A stretch of 64,000 bases of DNA, taken from assembly GCF_050613145.1 (NCBI RefSeq), contig NZ_CP192507.1:2852001-2916000 (forward strand). Reading direction: 5' to 3'. Position numbers and translations under genes: made by a program. The DNA is from Lysinibacillus_B sp050613145. Lineage in GTDB: Bacteria > Bacillota > Bacilli > Bacillales_A > Planococcaceae. Positions 1-8,551 of this stretch are shown here, piece by piece (position 1 is the stretch's first letter; the number at the start of each line of letters is the position of its first letter). The notes beneath the pieces are model-generated. The model was not told the origin of the DNA. It ran no database searches and saw only the letters and a program-made list of their open reading frames with translations.

Positions 1-2
1 AA

Positions 3-1007
3 TTAATTGGGGAGCAAGGCTGGATTGGCATGACTTGGCCGAAAAAATATGGTGGGCAAGAACGCAGCACCATTGATCGTTATATTTTAACAGAGGAGTT
101 TTTAGCGATTGGTGCACCTGTTGCGGCCCATTGGTTTGCCGATCGACAAACGGGTCCCCTTCTACTTCGCTTTGGGACAGAAGAACAACGAGCTTTTTTC
201 CTACCAAAAATCATTAAAGGCGAATGTTATTTCGGCATTGGCTTAAGTGAGCCGAATAGTGGTTCGGACTTAGCTTCAGTCAGTACGCGAGCAGAAAAAG
301 TTGAAGGCGGATGGATTGTAAATGGACAAAAAATTTGGACAAGCAACGCCCATTTATGCGATTACATGGTCACTTTAGTACGCACTAGCCCATTTGATGG
401 GAAAAATAAACATGCAGGCTTAAGTCAACTCATTGTGGATTTAAAAGCGGAAGGCATTACCATTGTACCGATTAAGTTTTTAACGGGCGAACATCATTAC
501 AATGAAGTATTCTTTGAAAATGTTTTTGTGCCAGATAGCATGGTCGTCGGAGAATTAGGAAACGGTTGGGCGCAAGGCTTAGCAGAGCTCGCATTCGAGC
601 GTAGTGGGCCTGAGCGGATTTTAAGTACATTTCCATTAATCGATGAATTAATTCAAGAGCTAAAACGTCAAAACAACAAAGAAGGTTTAAAGCAAGCTTC
701 GAAAATCATTGCGCGCTTATGGGGACTTCGCAACCTCTCCATCGGTGTAGCGCAATTATTGGATTCGGGTAAAGGCGATGACGTCTCGATTCCAGCTGCT
801 TTAGTAAAAGCGGTTGGAACGAAATTCGAACAAAGCATACCTGAAATCACACGATTGCTCATACAAACGTACCCAAGACTTGACGCGGAAAGAAAAATTG
901 ATCGTTTTATGGCTCAATCTATTTTACATGCACCTGGTTTTACAATTCGTGGGGGTACGTCAGAGGTTCTATATGGCGTAGTGGCGAAAGGGGTTGTGGC
1001 ACAATGA
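3..1007 (+). CDS. acyl-CoA dehydrogenase (N-terminus cut by window edge)
   Basis: Flavoprotein oxidising an acyl-CoA thioester to the 2-enoyl-CoA, passing electrons to electron-transfer flavoprotein. The frame stays open to base 3, so the true start lies left of the window; 334 residues are visible. Family marks: GIGLSEPNSGSD (flavin/substrate-contact strand), KIWTSNAH, and the C-terminal RGGTSEVLYG, the usual GGTSE turn near the active site. It overlaps the next dehydrogenase gene by four bases (ATGA), which indicates translational coupling. Two adjacent, divergent acyl-CoA dehydrogenases often form a mixed oligomer (alpha2beta2 type in sterol or branched acyl degradation); that is inference here. 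The substrate is unknown. Confidence 0.9.
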   Translation, partial: LIGEQGWIGMTWPKKYGGQERSTIDRYILTEEFLAIGAPVAAHWFADRQTGPLLLRFGTEEQRAFFLPKIIKGECYFGIGLSEPNSGSDLASVSTRAEKVEGGWIVNGQKIWTSNAHLCDYMVTLVRTSPFDGKNKHAGLSQLIVDLKAEGITIVPIKFLTGEHHYNEVFFENVFVPDSMVVGELGNGWAQGLAELAFERSGPERILSTFPLIDELIQELKRQNNKEGLKQASKIIARLWGLRNLSIGVAQLLDSGKGDDVSIPAALVKAVGTKFEQSIPEITRLLIQTYPRLDAERKIDRFMAQSILHAPGFTIRGGTSEVLYGVVAKGVVAQ

Positions 1008-2065
1008 GTGAAATGAAAGACATGATTTTAGACGTTGTCGAACGAATGGTAAAAGAAAATGTAGATAAAGATTTAGTCGATGTGGTTGAGCAAGGAAAGT
1101 GGTCACCTGAAGTATGGGAGCTATTTGAAGAAAACGGTATGACAGTTGTAGCCATTTCCGAGGAGAATGGCGGAGCAGGTGGCGATTTAGATGATTTATT
1201 AAATATTATTCGCTTAACGGGCAAATATGCCGTCCCTATTCCATTTGCAGAAACTACTTTCGCCAATTATCTATTAGAATATGCAAAATTAAATATTGTT
1301 GAAGAGTTGGCAACTTATATGGTTTCTACAAATCAAGCTTTTACGCTAGAAAATAATAAATTAAGTGGTACAGCGCTCAACGTAAACTGGGCAAGACATA
1401 TGAACCACCTAGTCACGATTGCCAATAGTAACGATGGTATGCATTTAGTAGAAGTGAGCTTAAGTGAATCACAGATTACACATAATACGAACTTAGCTAG
1501 TGAGCCGCGTGATACCGTCACATTTCACAATGTAACCGTCTCACAAGTATCCAACGTGTTAACCGCTGATCAAATTCATTATATCACTACTTTAGAAACA
1601 GCTATTAAATTGGCTTTAATGGCAGGAGCCATTGATAAAACGAATGAACTAACGATTCAATATACAAAAGAACGTGAGCAATTCGGTCGACCGATTCACC
1701 GATTCCAATTAGTTCAGCAGCATATTGTTCAGCTTGCTGGTGAGACAGCGATCTCATTAGCCGCTTTTAATAACTTTACCGCTGCTTTACTCTCTAATAC
1801 ACATAAAAACGAAGTAGCCTATGCTTGTCTTCGAATGGAAGAAGCTATTACAGCAGTAGCGACGATTGCCCATCAAGTACATGCAGCAATTGGTACAACA
1901 CATGAGCATAGTCTCCATCAATATACACGTAGACTCTGGGCTTGGCGCGATGAAGGAGCAACTAGCGCATACTGGAGTGATATTGTCGCAACCGAATTAT
2001 TAGAAAATAGTAGCGATAGCCTGTGGGCTCACTTAACCGATTCTAAAAATACCGTTACCTTATAA
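1004..2065 (+). CDS. second acyl-CoA dehydrogenase-family subunit
   Basis: A 353-residue acyl-CoA dehydrogenase homologue, somewhat shorter than the usual 380 residues and clearly diverged from the gene before it. It keeps the C-terminal helical domain: REQFGRPIHRFQ (flavin and subunit contacts) near residue 225 and HAAIGTTHEHSLHQY near 305. The N-terminal glycine-rich loop ENGGAGGDLDD is present. Its start overlaps the previous stop codon. Known paired dehydrogenases of this kind work as obligate partners, one subunit lacking part of the active site. I infer the same here but cannot say which subunit is catalytic. It is the second gene of a four-gene catabolic operon. Confidence 0.85.
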   Translation: MSEMKDMILDVVERMVKENVDKDLVDVVEQGKWSPEVWELFEENGMTVVAISEENGGAGGDLDDLLNIIRLTGKYAVPIPFAETTFANYLLEYAKLNIVEELATYMVSTNQAFTLENNKLSGTALNVNWARHMNHLVTIANSNDGMHLVEVSLSESQITHNTNLASEPRDTVTFHNVTVSQVSNVLTADQIHYITTLETAIKLALMAGAIDKTNELTIQYTKEREQFGRPIHRFQLVQQHIVQLAGETAISLAAFNNFTAALLSNTHKNEVAYACLRMEEAITAVATIAHQVHAAIGTTHEHSLHQYTRRLWAWRDEGATSAYWSDIVATELLENSSDSLWAHLTDSKNTVTL

Positions 2066-2078
2066 GGAGAGATTAAAA

Positions 2079-2885
2079 ATGACTGATTTATTATTTGAAG
2101 TGCAAGATCATATCGCAACGATTACATTAAACCGCCCTGAAGCATATAACGCGTTCAGTGAAGAAATGATTACACAATGGATTCAATCATTAGAAACGAT
2201 TCGAGATGATGATGACATTCGTGTTGTCATCGTGAAAGGAAATGGTAAATCGTTCTGTGCGGGAGGAGACATTAAGGCGATGCAAGCTGGGGAAGGATTC
2301 TTTAAAAGTGAGGAAGATATTTCTTCAACCGGCTTAGCACGGAAAAATTCATTATGGAAAAAAATCCAACGTATTCCCCTTCTCTTAGAGGAAATTGATA
2401 AACCCGTTATCGCTCAAGTGCATGGCTTTGCAATGGGCGCCGGACTCGATATGGCATTAATGTGTGATATTCGTATCGCTGCTAAGTCCACTAAAATTTC
2501 TGAAAGCTACATCAATGTGGCGATTGTTCCAGGAGATGGCGGTGCTTACTATTTACCGAAACTAATTGGTTTAGATAAAGCACTCGATCTGTTTTGGACA
2601 GCACGCGTTTTAACAGCGGACGAAGCAAAAGATATGGGGATTGTTACATTTGTTGTAGATGACGAGGAGCTCGATCAATATACATGGAATTATGCTAAAG
2701 AATTAGCGAATCGTCCACAAACAACGTTACGCTTTATTAAACGTGCTGTCTATCAAAGTCAAAAAATGGACTTACGTTCAGCTCTAGACTACATTTCATC
2801 CCAAATGGCTATCGTTACAGAGCTCGATGATTTCAAAGAAGGTGTAAATGCTGTAGTTGAAAAACGTAAACCTATTTATAAATAA
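2079..2885 (+). CDS. enoyl-CoA hydratase/isomerase (crotonase family)
   Basis: A 268-residue crotonase-fold protein, probably hydrating the enoyl-CoA made by the two upstream dehydrogenases. The oxyanion-hole segments are visible: SFCAGGDIKAM near residue 62 and HGFAMGAGLDMALMCD near 112. The segment ISESYINVAIVPGDGGAYYL holds one acidic residue at the usual first catalytic Glu position. The second catalytic Glu is not evident, so isomerase, hydrolase or another crotonase chemistry is possible. The ribosome site AAGGAGAG precedes the ATG, which lies 13 bases after the upstream stop. Confidence 0.88.
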   Translation: MTDLLFEVQDHIATITLNRPEAYNAFSEEMITQWIQSLETIRDDDDIRVVIVKGNGKSFCAGGDIKAMQAGEGFFKSEEDISSTGLARKNSLWKKIQRIPLLLEEIDKPVIAQVHGFAMGAGLDMALMCDIRIAAKSTKISESYINVAIVPGDGGAYYLPKLIGLDKALDLFWTARVLTADEAKDMGIVTFVVDDEELDQYTWNYAKELANRPQTTLRFIKRAVYQSQKMDLRSALDYISSQMAIVTELDDFKEGVNAVVEKRKPIYK

Positions 2886-2898
2886 AGGGGGCTTCATC

Positions 2899-4041
2899 AT
2901 GCAACCGCTTGAAAATATTCAAGTTTTAGATTTATCCCGCGTTTATGCGGCACCTGCTGGATCAATGATACTGGCGGATTTAGGCGCAGAGGTGATTCGT
3001 ATTGAGCACCCAAATGGCTCTGACAGTATGCGGGAATGGGGACCTTTCATTCATGATCAAAGTACTTATTACCTCTGTGCGAATCGAAATAAAAAATCGA
3101 TTACGATTAACTTAAAATCCGAAGAAGGACGCGAACAATTTAAAAAATTAGTAAAAGACGCGGATGTCTTACTGGAAAACTTCAAAACAGGTGATATGGC
3201 TCGCATGGGGCTTGGTTATGAAGAATTAAAAAAAATAAATCCACGCCTTATCCATTGTGCTGTCACGGGATTTGGTCAGACGGGTCCCCTTGCCTATGAA
3301 CCGGGCTTCGATCCTGTCATTCAAGCGATGAGCGGGTTAATGGATGTAACAGGTAGTCTTGGTGGAGAGCCTACGAAAGTCGGGGTACCCATTGCAGATA
3401 TTTTAACCTCTCATTATGTTGTCATGGGGGTTTTAGCCGCTCTTCGTATGCGCGACCAAACAAATGAAGGTCAATTTATCGATTTATCTTTACTAGATGT
3501 ACAAATGAGTAGTTTAGCAAATGTGGCCAGTGCTTATGTAAATACCGAGTTTATTTCTGAACGCCTTGGAAACCGTCATAATAACGTAGCGCCTTATCAA
3601 GCATTTCATTGTGCTGATGGTTTATTAATGATTTGCGCAGGAACAGATGCACAGTTCCATAAGCTTTGTACCGTACTTGGGCATGAGGAATGGGCTTCAG
3701 ATGAACGCTTTCTTACAAACTCTTTAAGAAAACAACACGAGTCTGTACTCGTTGAGATGGTTACAGACATTACAATGACAAAAACACGTGACGAATGGAT
3801 TAAGCTATTGCAACAATTTAAAATACCAGGTGGGCGTGTGAATACAATTGCCGAAGCATTGGAACAACCTCAATTTATCGCACGCGATATGGTGGGAGAA
3901 ATTGAGCATCCGCAATATGGGAAAGTAAAATTCATAAAAAACCCATTACAATTTTCAAGCTTAAATGTGCAATATAAATTAGCTCCCCCCGTGCTTGGTG
4001 AGCATACAGAGCAATTTCAAAAACCCTCTCTTGCAAAATAA
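2899..4041 (+). CDS. CaiB/BaiF family CoA-transferase
   Basis: A 380-residue family III CoA-transferase, which would activate a carboxylic acid by moving CoA from a donor thioester. It has the N-terminal signature LDLSRVYAAPAGSMILADLGAEVI and the segment FIDLSLLDVQMSSLAN, where the Asp aligns with the catalytic Asp of formyl-CoA transferase. I place the start at 2899, not at an upstream ATG inside the previous gene, because AAAGGGGG stands at proper spacing before it. Together the operon suggests acid activation, dehydrogenation and hydration of an unidentified substrate. Carnitine-type metabolism uses a similar set, but the paired dehydrogenases argue against simple carnitine reduction. Confidence 0.9.
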   Translation: MQPLENIQVLDLSRVYAAPAGSMILADLGAEVIRIEHPNGSDSMREWGPFIHDQSTYYLCANRNKKSITINLKSEEGREQFKKLVKDADVLLENFKTGDMARMGLGYEELKKINPRLIHCAVTGFGQTGPLAYEPGFDPVIQAMSGLMDVTGSLGGEPTKVGVPIADILTSHYVVMGVLAALRMRDQTNEGQFIDLSLLDVQMSSLANVASAYVNTEFISERLGNRHNNVAPYQAFHCADGLLMICAGTDAQFHKLCTVLGHEEWASDERFLTNSLRKQHESVLVEMVTDITMTKTRDEWIKLLQQFKIPGGRVNTIAEALEQPQFIARDMVGEIEHPQYGKVKFIKNPLQFSSLNVQYKLAPPVLGEHTEQFQKPSLAK

Positions 4042-4085
4042 AAGTACGCTATAATAAAAGTAATTTTGTTTGAGTAGGTGACGAG

Positions 4086-4853
4086 ATGAAAAAAGAAACA
4101 TTCGAAAAAAACTATACAATGTCGTCGCTACACAAAGCGATTAAAGTGTTAAAAGCTTTTACGAAAGATGAGCCTAGCCTTTCTTTAACAGAGTTAAGTA
4201 AAAAGACCGGGATCACGATTTCAAGTTTACAACGCTTCGTATCCACCTTTGTGTACGAAGGATTTTTGCATAAAGATGAACGAACAAAACGCTACCAGTT
4301 AGGGCATTCGCTATTATATTTAGGCAATTTAGTGAAGGAAGAGTCGAGTTTAATCATTGTAGCGGAGCCTATACTCAAAAAGCTAAATGAGGAAATCGGT
4401 GAAAGTGTTTCGATGAATATAATTGACGGCCTCGAAAGAAGATGTATTTTAAATTACGATTCAACCTACCCACTCTCTACTAAAATGTTTGTAGGTGATA
4501 CATCTCCTCTTTATGCAGGGGCCTCGTCGAAAACATTGTTAGCATTTATGCCTAATGTAGAACAATACGTTAGCAATATAACACTTCAGCCTATTACAAA
4601 TGAGACGGTGTTATCAAAGGAGCAGCTTTTGCAAGAGCTAGAGGACATTCGAAAGCAACGCTATGCCAAAAGTCGAGGCGAACGAGTACGTGGTGCGTGT
4701 TCCGTAACCGCCCCTATTTTAAACGCTTCGCATCATATTTTAGCCTCTATTACAATCGTTATTCCGGAAGTCCGCTACAACGATTACAATGAACAAGAAT
4801 TAATCGATCGAATCAAAAAAGCTGCAACAGCTATCGAAAGGCAGCTGTATTAA
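4086..4853 (+). CDS. IclR-family transcriptional regulator
   Basis: A 255-residue DNA-binding regulator. The N-terminal winged helix-turn-helix (about residues 12-70) includes SLTELSKKTGITISSLQRFVST. The C-terminal effector domain has the typical PLYAGASSKTLLAFMP and RGERVRGACSVTAPI segments. It follows the acyl-CoA catabolic genes by 44 bases on the same strand, so it is the likely local regulator, probably sensing the substrate or a CoA intermediate. A strong two-step hairpin follows the stop codon. The effector is not predictable from sequence. Confidence 0.93.
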   Translation: MKKETFEKNYTMSSLHKAIKVLKAFTKDEPSLSLTELSKKTGITISSLQRFVSTFVYEGFLHKDERTKRYQLGHSLLYLGNLVKEESSLIIVAEPILKKLNEEIGESVSMNIIDGLERRCILNYDSTYPLSTKMFVGDTSPLYAGASSKTLLAFMPNVEQYVSNITLQPITNETVLSKEQLLQELEDIRKQRYAKSRGERVRGACSVTAPILNASHHILASITIVIPEVRYNDYNEQELIDRIKKAATAIERQLY

Positions 4854-4884
4854 TAGACAACAGCTCGCCAAAAAGTAAGCCCTT

Positions 4885-4935
4885 AACCCGCATATCACAA
4901 TGTTAGAGAAAATCTAACAAGTGATATGCGGGTTT
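4885..4935. terminator. hairpin terminator after the IclR gene
   Basis: Outer arms AACCCGCATATCAC and GTGATATGCGGGTT pair perfectly. An inner stem TGTTAGA/TCTAACA lies inside. A-rich and T-rich flanks fit use in either direction; it closes the acyl-CoA/IclR unit. Confidence 0.8.
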
Positions 4936-4966
4936 AAACAATTACATTGACTAGCATTTTATTTTA

Positions 4967-5505
4967 ATAACTTATAACGAGTAAATCAACGAACATATAT
5001 TACCATTTGAGTAACCGTTACTTTCCGCTCCGGCACTCGCTTTCCACGGGCGAGATCAAGCCTCCTCGTCGCTCATTCTTCGCTCCTGCGGGGTCTTGAT
5101 TGTCTCGCTTTTCCCGTAGGAGTCTCGTGCCTCCGCTACAAGCAACTAGTGTTCAATACAATAATCGGTTGCTAAAAAATAATGCAAGAACCCCATTGAT
5201 GAAAGTAAAGGCTGGGCAATTACACATGGAAAATAAAAGAAAATGATATCTTTTAAATAAGAGAAATATTTTTCTAGTACATCGAGAAGTATTCACTTTT
5301 GCCGTAGCGCGCCATCGCCACAGGAGCCAAGATTCTCTTTGCGACGAAAGTGCAACGTCAGGAGCAGGAACAGGAGATCCAAACAGGCCGCGCCTGTTTT
5401 AGCTCCTGTGTAGGCTGTGGCAAAGCGCGGAGGCTGTGATATACACCTTTTACTATTTAACTGGTATTTTTGGGATTGCACTTTTACTCATTACGAGTTA
5501 ATAAC
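4967..5505 (+). repeat. long intergenic repeat, copy 1 (inverted partner at 39.7-40.2 kb)
   Basis: About 540 bases without a convincing gene. It starts with CTTATAACGAGTAAAT and contains two GC-rich modules. The first (about 5010-5148) runs from the ACCGTTACTTTCCGCT region to GTGCCTCCGCTACAAGC. The second (about 5290-5445) contains GCCGTAGCGCGCCAT and CTGTGGCAAAGCGCGGAGG. Read in reverse complement, 39690-40189 repeats the same modules in the same order with the same AT-rich spacer. This copy carries an extra segment of about 35 bases in the second module (about 5330-5364). An open frame at 5293-5481 lies wholly in this repeat and is not credible as a gene. Confidence 0.85.
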
Positions 5506-5535
5506 TCATAACGAGTAAATTCACAAATATTTTGT

Positions 5536-6735
5536 TTAAGGCTGAATGATTTGGTAAATATAAAACATTTCATCTTTATTCATAATTTTTGGCACAGGGT
5601 ATAGTGGGTTTGCTTCTTTTAACGCACGCTCCACCATTAAAGGGATATCACGGTTCACAATGCCTTCGATTTTATCTGGAATGTGCATATCTCGATTTAG
5701 TTGTTTAATTGCTTCGATAAATGCCGCCGATTTTTGAGCTAATGACTGATAAGATGCCCCGATGCCTATTAAATCTGCCAGCTCGGCTAACGGTTTATGC
5801 ACCGTCTCCCCATAAAATTCAAGTAGGTATGGTAATAACACGGCATTCGCTAAGCCATGTGGAACACCATAAAAACCGCCAAGTGTATGCGCAATTGCAT
5901 GGACATTCCCCACATAAGCACGGGTAAATGCAACACCTGCTAGGTAGGACGCTTTTTGCATATTTTTACGTGCCGCAACATTTTCCCCATCGCTATAAGC
6001 TGTATATACATTATCGAAAATAAGCGTCACCGCTTCTCGACTATATCGACGCGTCTCCTCTGTATTACTTAATCCTATATACGCCTCGACTGCATGCGTT
6101 AATGCATCCATGCCCGTTGTCGCTGTAATAAATGGTGGGAGCTTTACCGTTAATAACGGATCCAGCACTGCCACATGCGGAATTAATACCGGGTCCATTA
6201 ATGCATACTTTTCATGTGTCTCACCGTTTGACACAACGGCTGCCACCGTTGCTTCACTACCTGTACCAGCCGTTGTTGGAATCGCAAAAAATGGCGGCAT
6301 TTCTTTCCTAATTTTAAGTAAGCCTTTCATCTGTGGGATAGTCAAATTGGGACGTGCAACACGTGCCGCAACCCCTTTTGCACAATCCATTGGCGACCCA
6401 CCACCAAATGCCAGTATTCCTTCGCAGTGATTTCGCTTATACAGTTCATATGCTTCTTCAATGTTTGTAATTGTTGGATTAGGCACCGTTTGATCGTATA
6501 TCGCATACCGAATTTGCTGTGCATGAAGCCCTTCTAACAACGGCTGCATCAAACCAAGCGCTGTAATCCCTTGATCCGTTACAATTAACACATGATTTAT
6601 CCCTGGCTTTCGTACAAGCTCAGGTAACTTTAATAAACTATTTTCTCCTTCTACTACTTCAGGTAATCGATAGTTCATCCATTTCGATGCCAACTTTAAT
6701 GTGTGCTGATAAGTCCGACAAAACGCTTTATACAT
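5536..6735 (-). CDS. iron-containing alcohol dehydrogenase
   Basis: A 399-residue family III (iron-type) NAD(P)-dependent alcohol dehydrogenase, interconverting an alcohol and an aldehyde or ketone in the cytoplasm. The nucleotide-binding GGGSPMD is at residues 111-117. Metal-binding residues appear in DALTHAVEAY and in HAIAHTLGGFYGVPHGLANA. I choose the ATG at 6735 because GGGGGGATTGGGATA precedes it; an upstream extension has no ribosome site. It stands alone between the long repeat and a membrane haem gene, so its physiological substrate is open. Confidence 0.9.
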   Translation of the reverse strand: MYKAFCRTYQHTLKLASKWMNYRLPEVVEGENSLLKLPELVRKPGINHVLIVTDQGITALGLMQPLLEGLHAQQIRYAIYDQTVPNPTITNIEEAYELYKRNHCEGILAFGGGSPMDCAKGVAARVARPNLTIPQMKGLLKIRKEMPPFFAIPTTAGTGSEATVAAVVSNGETHEKYALMDPVLIPHVAVLDPLLTVKLPPFITATTGMDALTHAVEAYIGLSNTEETRRYSREAVTLIFDNVYTAYSDGENVAARKNMQKASYLAGVAFTRAYVGNVHAIAHTLGGFYGVPHGLANAVLLPYLLEFYGETVHKPLAELADLIGIGASYQSLAQKSAAFIEAIKQLNRDMHIPDKIEGIVNRDIPLMVERALKEANPLYPVPKIMNKDEMFYIYQIIQP

Positions 6736-6876
6736 TATCCCAATCCCCCCATAAATACCCTTTTCTTTTTTATAACGGAGTACAGCAGAGAAAGTCAAAT
6801 GATTGTATTTGCTGAAAGTGTATTAACTAAACTGCCTAATCAAATATGATGTCTTAATATTTTACTCTACACTTCA

Positions 6877-7428
6877 TTAAGAGATGAAAATATGAAAAAG
6901 TGCAATAACAACTCCGAAAGTCACTAAAATTGTATGCGTTGTTCGAAGACTTTTAACTTTTTTATTTTTAAATAAAACCGCCCCCATGATAGCAGCGATG
7001 ATCATGAGTATAACGGCTGCTAATCCAATAATTCCTTCGCTCTCCAATTCCCCTTCGTTCAAGTACATCAACACTCCATGGCATATACTTAACATTAGGG
7101 CAGCTATTCCAATCAGGATATGATATTTACCTAAAAACTTTGTAATGGATATATAGAGCTGCTTAGATTGTGGAAATGTAGTGATTACGGACTTCATGAT
7201 TCTTCTAATCGGGAATATTAGCCCCGCAGCACCGATGGCTAACAACGAAGACCAACCGATCAGTTTCCCTATATCCTCATAACGCTCATCTTCGTGGTCT
7301 TCTTTGTCACTATGCTCGTCGCCATATTCATAGTGCTCTTCAAAATCGTCATCAGCAAATACAGTCGTTACATATTGAATTGAAAAAATAAATGTCAATG
7401 CGATGCATAGTATTTTCAAATATCTCAT
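6877..7428 (-). CDS. exported acidic membrane protein with paired haem-ligand histidines
   Basis: 183 residues. A signal peptide (1-25, ending VFA) is followed by a charged segment at 26-52 rich in Asp, Glu, Tyr and His. Four membrane helices follow. His103/His117 and His165/His179 are each spaced 14 residues within predicted helices, as in b-type di-haem membrane proteins of the ferric-reductase/cytochrome b561 kind. AAAGGAGC precedes the chosen ATG. It is transcribed away from the two-component system at 7874 and shares an acidic post-signal segment with the protein at 11678. The likely role is transmembrane electron transfer linked to metal or flavin; the exact partner is unknown. Confidence 0.65.
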   Translation of the reverse strand: MRYLKILCIALTFIFSIQYVTTVFADDDFEEHYEYGDEHSDKEDHEDERYEDIGKLIGWSSLLAIGAAGLIFPIRRIMKSVITTFPQSKQLYISITKFLGKYHILIGIAALMLSICHGVLMYLNEGELESEGIIGLAAVILMIIAAIMGAVLFKNKKVKSLRTTHTILVTFGVVIALFHIFIS

Positions 7429-7621
7429 AAAAAAGCTCCTTTTCATATCGATTGTCAACTCTAGCGTAACCACTCAATATGAAATATATCTGAAAAAACA
7501 GTACCTTATTTATTACTTTTGGAAAATGGAGTTACAAAATTTTTTTCTAGAGTAGAATAGACAGTAGAGATATTGATCTCACAATGCTATTTTTTGGTTC
7601 TTCACCAAATTGTGTACTTGA

Positions 7622-7757
7622 CCGCACATTCCGTTACGGGCGGACGCTTTCCGCGGGCGAGGTCGAGCCTCCTCGTCGCTCATTCTTCGCTCCTGCGGGG
7701 TCTCAACTTTCTCGCTTTTCCCGCTGGAGTCGCCGCCCTTCACTCCATGTGCTTTTA
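7622..7757 (+). repeat. GC-rich intergenic repeat module
   Basis: The segment beginning CCGCACATTCCGTTACGG and running through GAGCCTCCTCGTCGCTC and CTCCTGCGGGGTCT to TGGAGTCGCCGCCCTTC is another member of the family at 5010-5148 and 40019-40141. It lies between the divergent haem-protein and response-regulator genes. Open frames on both strands here are repeat artefacts. Confidence 0.8.
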
Positions 7758-7826
7758 GAGTCCTCCCCTTTTTAATCAAGAACATATTTTGATATTGAAC
7801 CTATTTTTCAGGTTAATTTCATGTTA

Positions 7827-7846
7827 TTTTCATAAAATGTTTACAT
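7827..7846. promoter_or_regulatory. candidate response-regulator box upstream of the two-component genes
   Basis: TTTTCATAAAATGTTTACAT matches the segment at 14308-14327 upstream of copC at 17 of 20 bases. Upstream, TTTCAT at 7817 and 7828 are spaced 11 bases apart, the spacing typical of OmpR-family direct repeats. Autoregulation is inferred. Confidence 0.4.
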
Positions 7847-7873
7847 AAATCACAAAGTAAAGGTGGGAATATA

Positions 7874-8551
7874 TTGAAAATATTAATTGCAGAAGATGAT
7901 AATCGTTTAAGAAAAAATATTGTGCACATTATTCAAAAAGAATTTCATCAAGTGGATGCGGTCGATAATGGTCAGGATGCATTAGAATACATACATATTG
8001 ACCAATACGATCTTGTCATTTTAGATTGGATGATGCCGGAAATAAGCGGCATTGACGTGTGTAAAGCAGCTCGAAAAAACGGATATTCAGGTGGCATTTT
8101 AATGTTGACAGCAAAAGATGATAGTTCGGACATTATTCAAGGACTAGATGCAGGGGCTGACGATTATGTCGTGAAACCATTTAAGATGGAAGAGCTTTTA
8201 GCTAGAATCCGTGCTGTTTTAAGAAGAAAAGATAAACCGGTTAATCAATTCATTCAAATTGATGATTTAACACTCGATGTAAATGCAAGGACACTTTTTA
8301 AAGATCAGGATGAAATTGTATTAACCAAAAATGAATTTCTTTTATTAGAATATCTTTTTGTCAACAAAGGAATCGTGCTGACACGAGAGCAAATTTACTC
8401 TCATGTATGGGGGTTTGATTATGAAATAACGAACAATAACCTCGATGCATTAGTAAAGCTCGTTCGTAAAAAAATTGATGATGGGCGACCAAAATCAATC
8501 ATTGAAAACATTAGAGGCATCGGCTACAGAGTGAGAGCGACATATGTTTAA
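7874..8551 (+). CDS. OmpR-family response regulator
   Basis: 225 residues, starting at TTG after AAAGGTGGG. The receiver domain has acidic pocket residues Asp8/Asp9, phosphoacceptor Asp51 (VILDWMMP) and conserved Lys101 (VVKPF). The C-terminal winged helix (about 130-224) ends RGIGYRVRATYV, as in the PhoB/OmpR class. Its last codons overlap the histidine kinase gene by eight bases. It lies between a divergent haem-membrane gene and a convergent ApbE/haem operon, so control of those genes, and perhaps of copC, is likely but inferred. Confidence 0.95.
   Translation: MKILIAEDDNRLRKNIVHIIQKEFHQVDAVDNGQDALEYIHIDQYDLVILDWMMPEISGIDVCKAARKNGYSGGILMLTAKDDSSDIIQGLDAGADDYVVKPFKMEELLARIRAVLRRKDKPVNQFIQIDDLTLDVNARTLFKDQDEIVLTKNEFLLLEYLFVNKGIVLTREQIYSHVWGFDYEITNNNLDALVKLVRKKIDDGRPKSIIENIRGIGYRVRATYV

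Noticed and set aside
5000..5150. CRISPR-like or integron attC-like reading of the GC-rich repeats
   Set aside because: No regular repeat-spacer spacing, no cas or integrase genes, and copies are scattered singly.
5293..5481. 62-codon minus-strand frame
   Set aside because: Lies wholly inside the intergenic repeat; the other repeat copy does not keep it open.
7573..7785. Overlapping short frames on both strands
   Set aside because: They coincide with a repeat module; none has a ribosome site or family motif.
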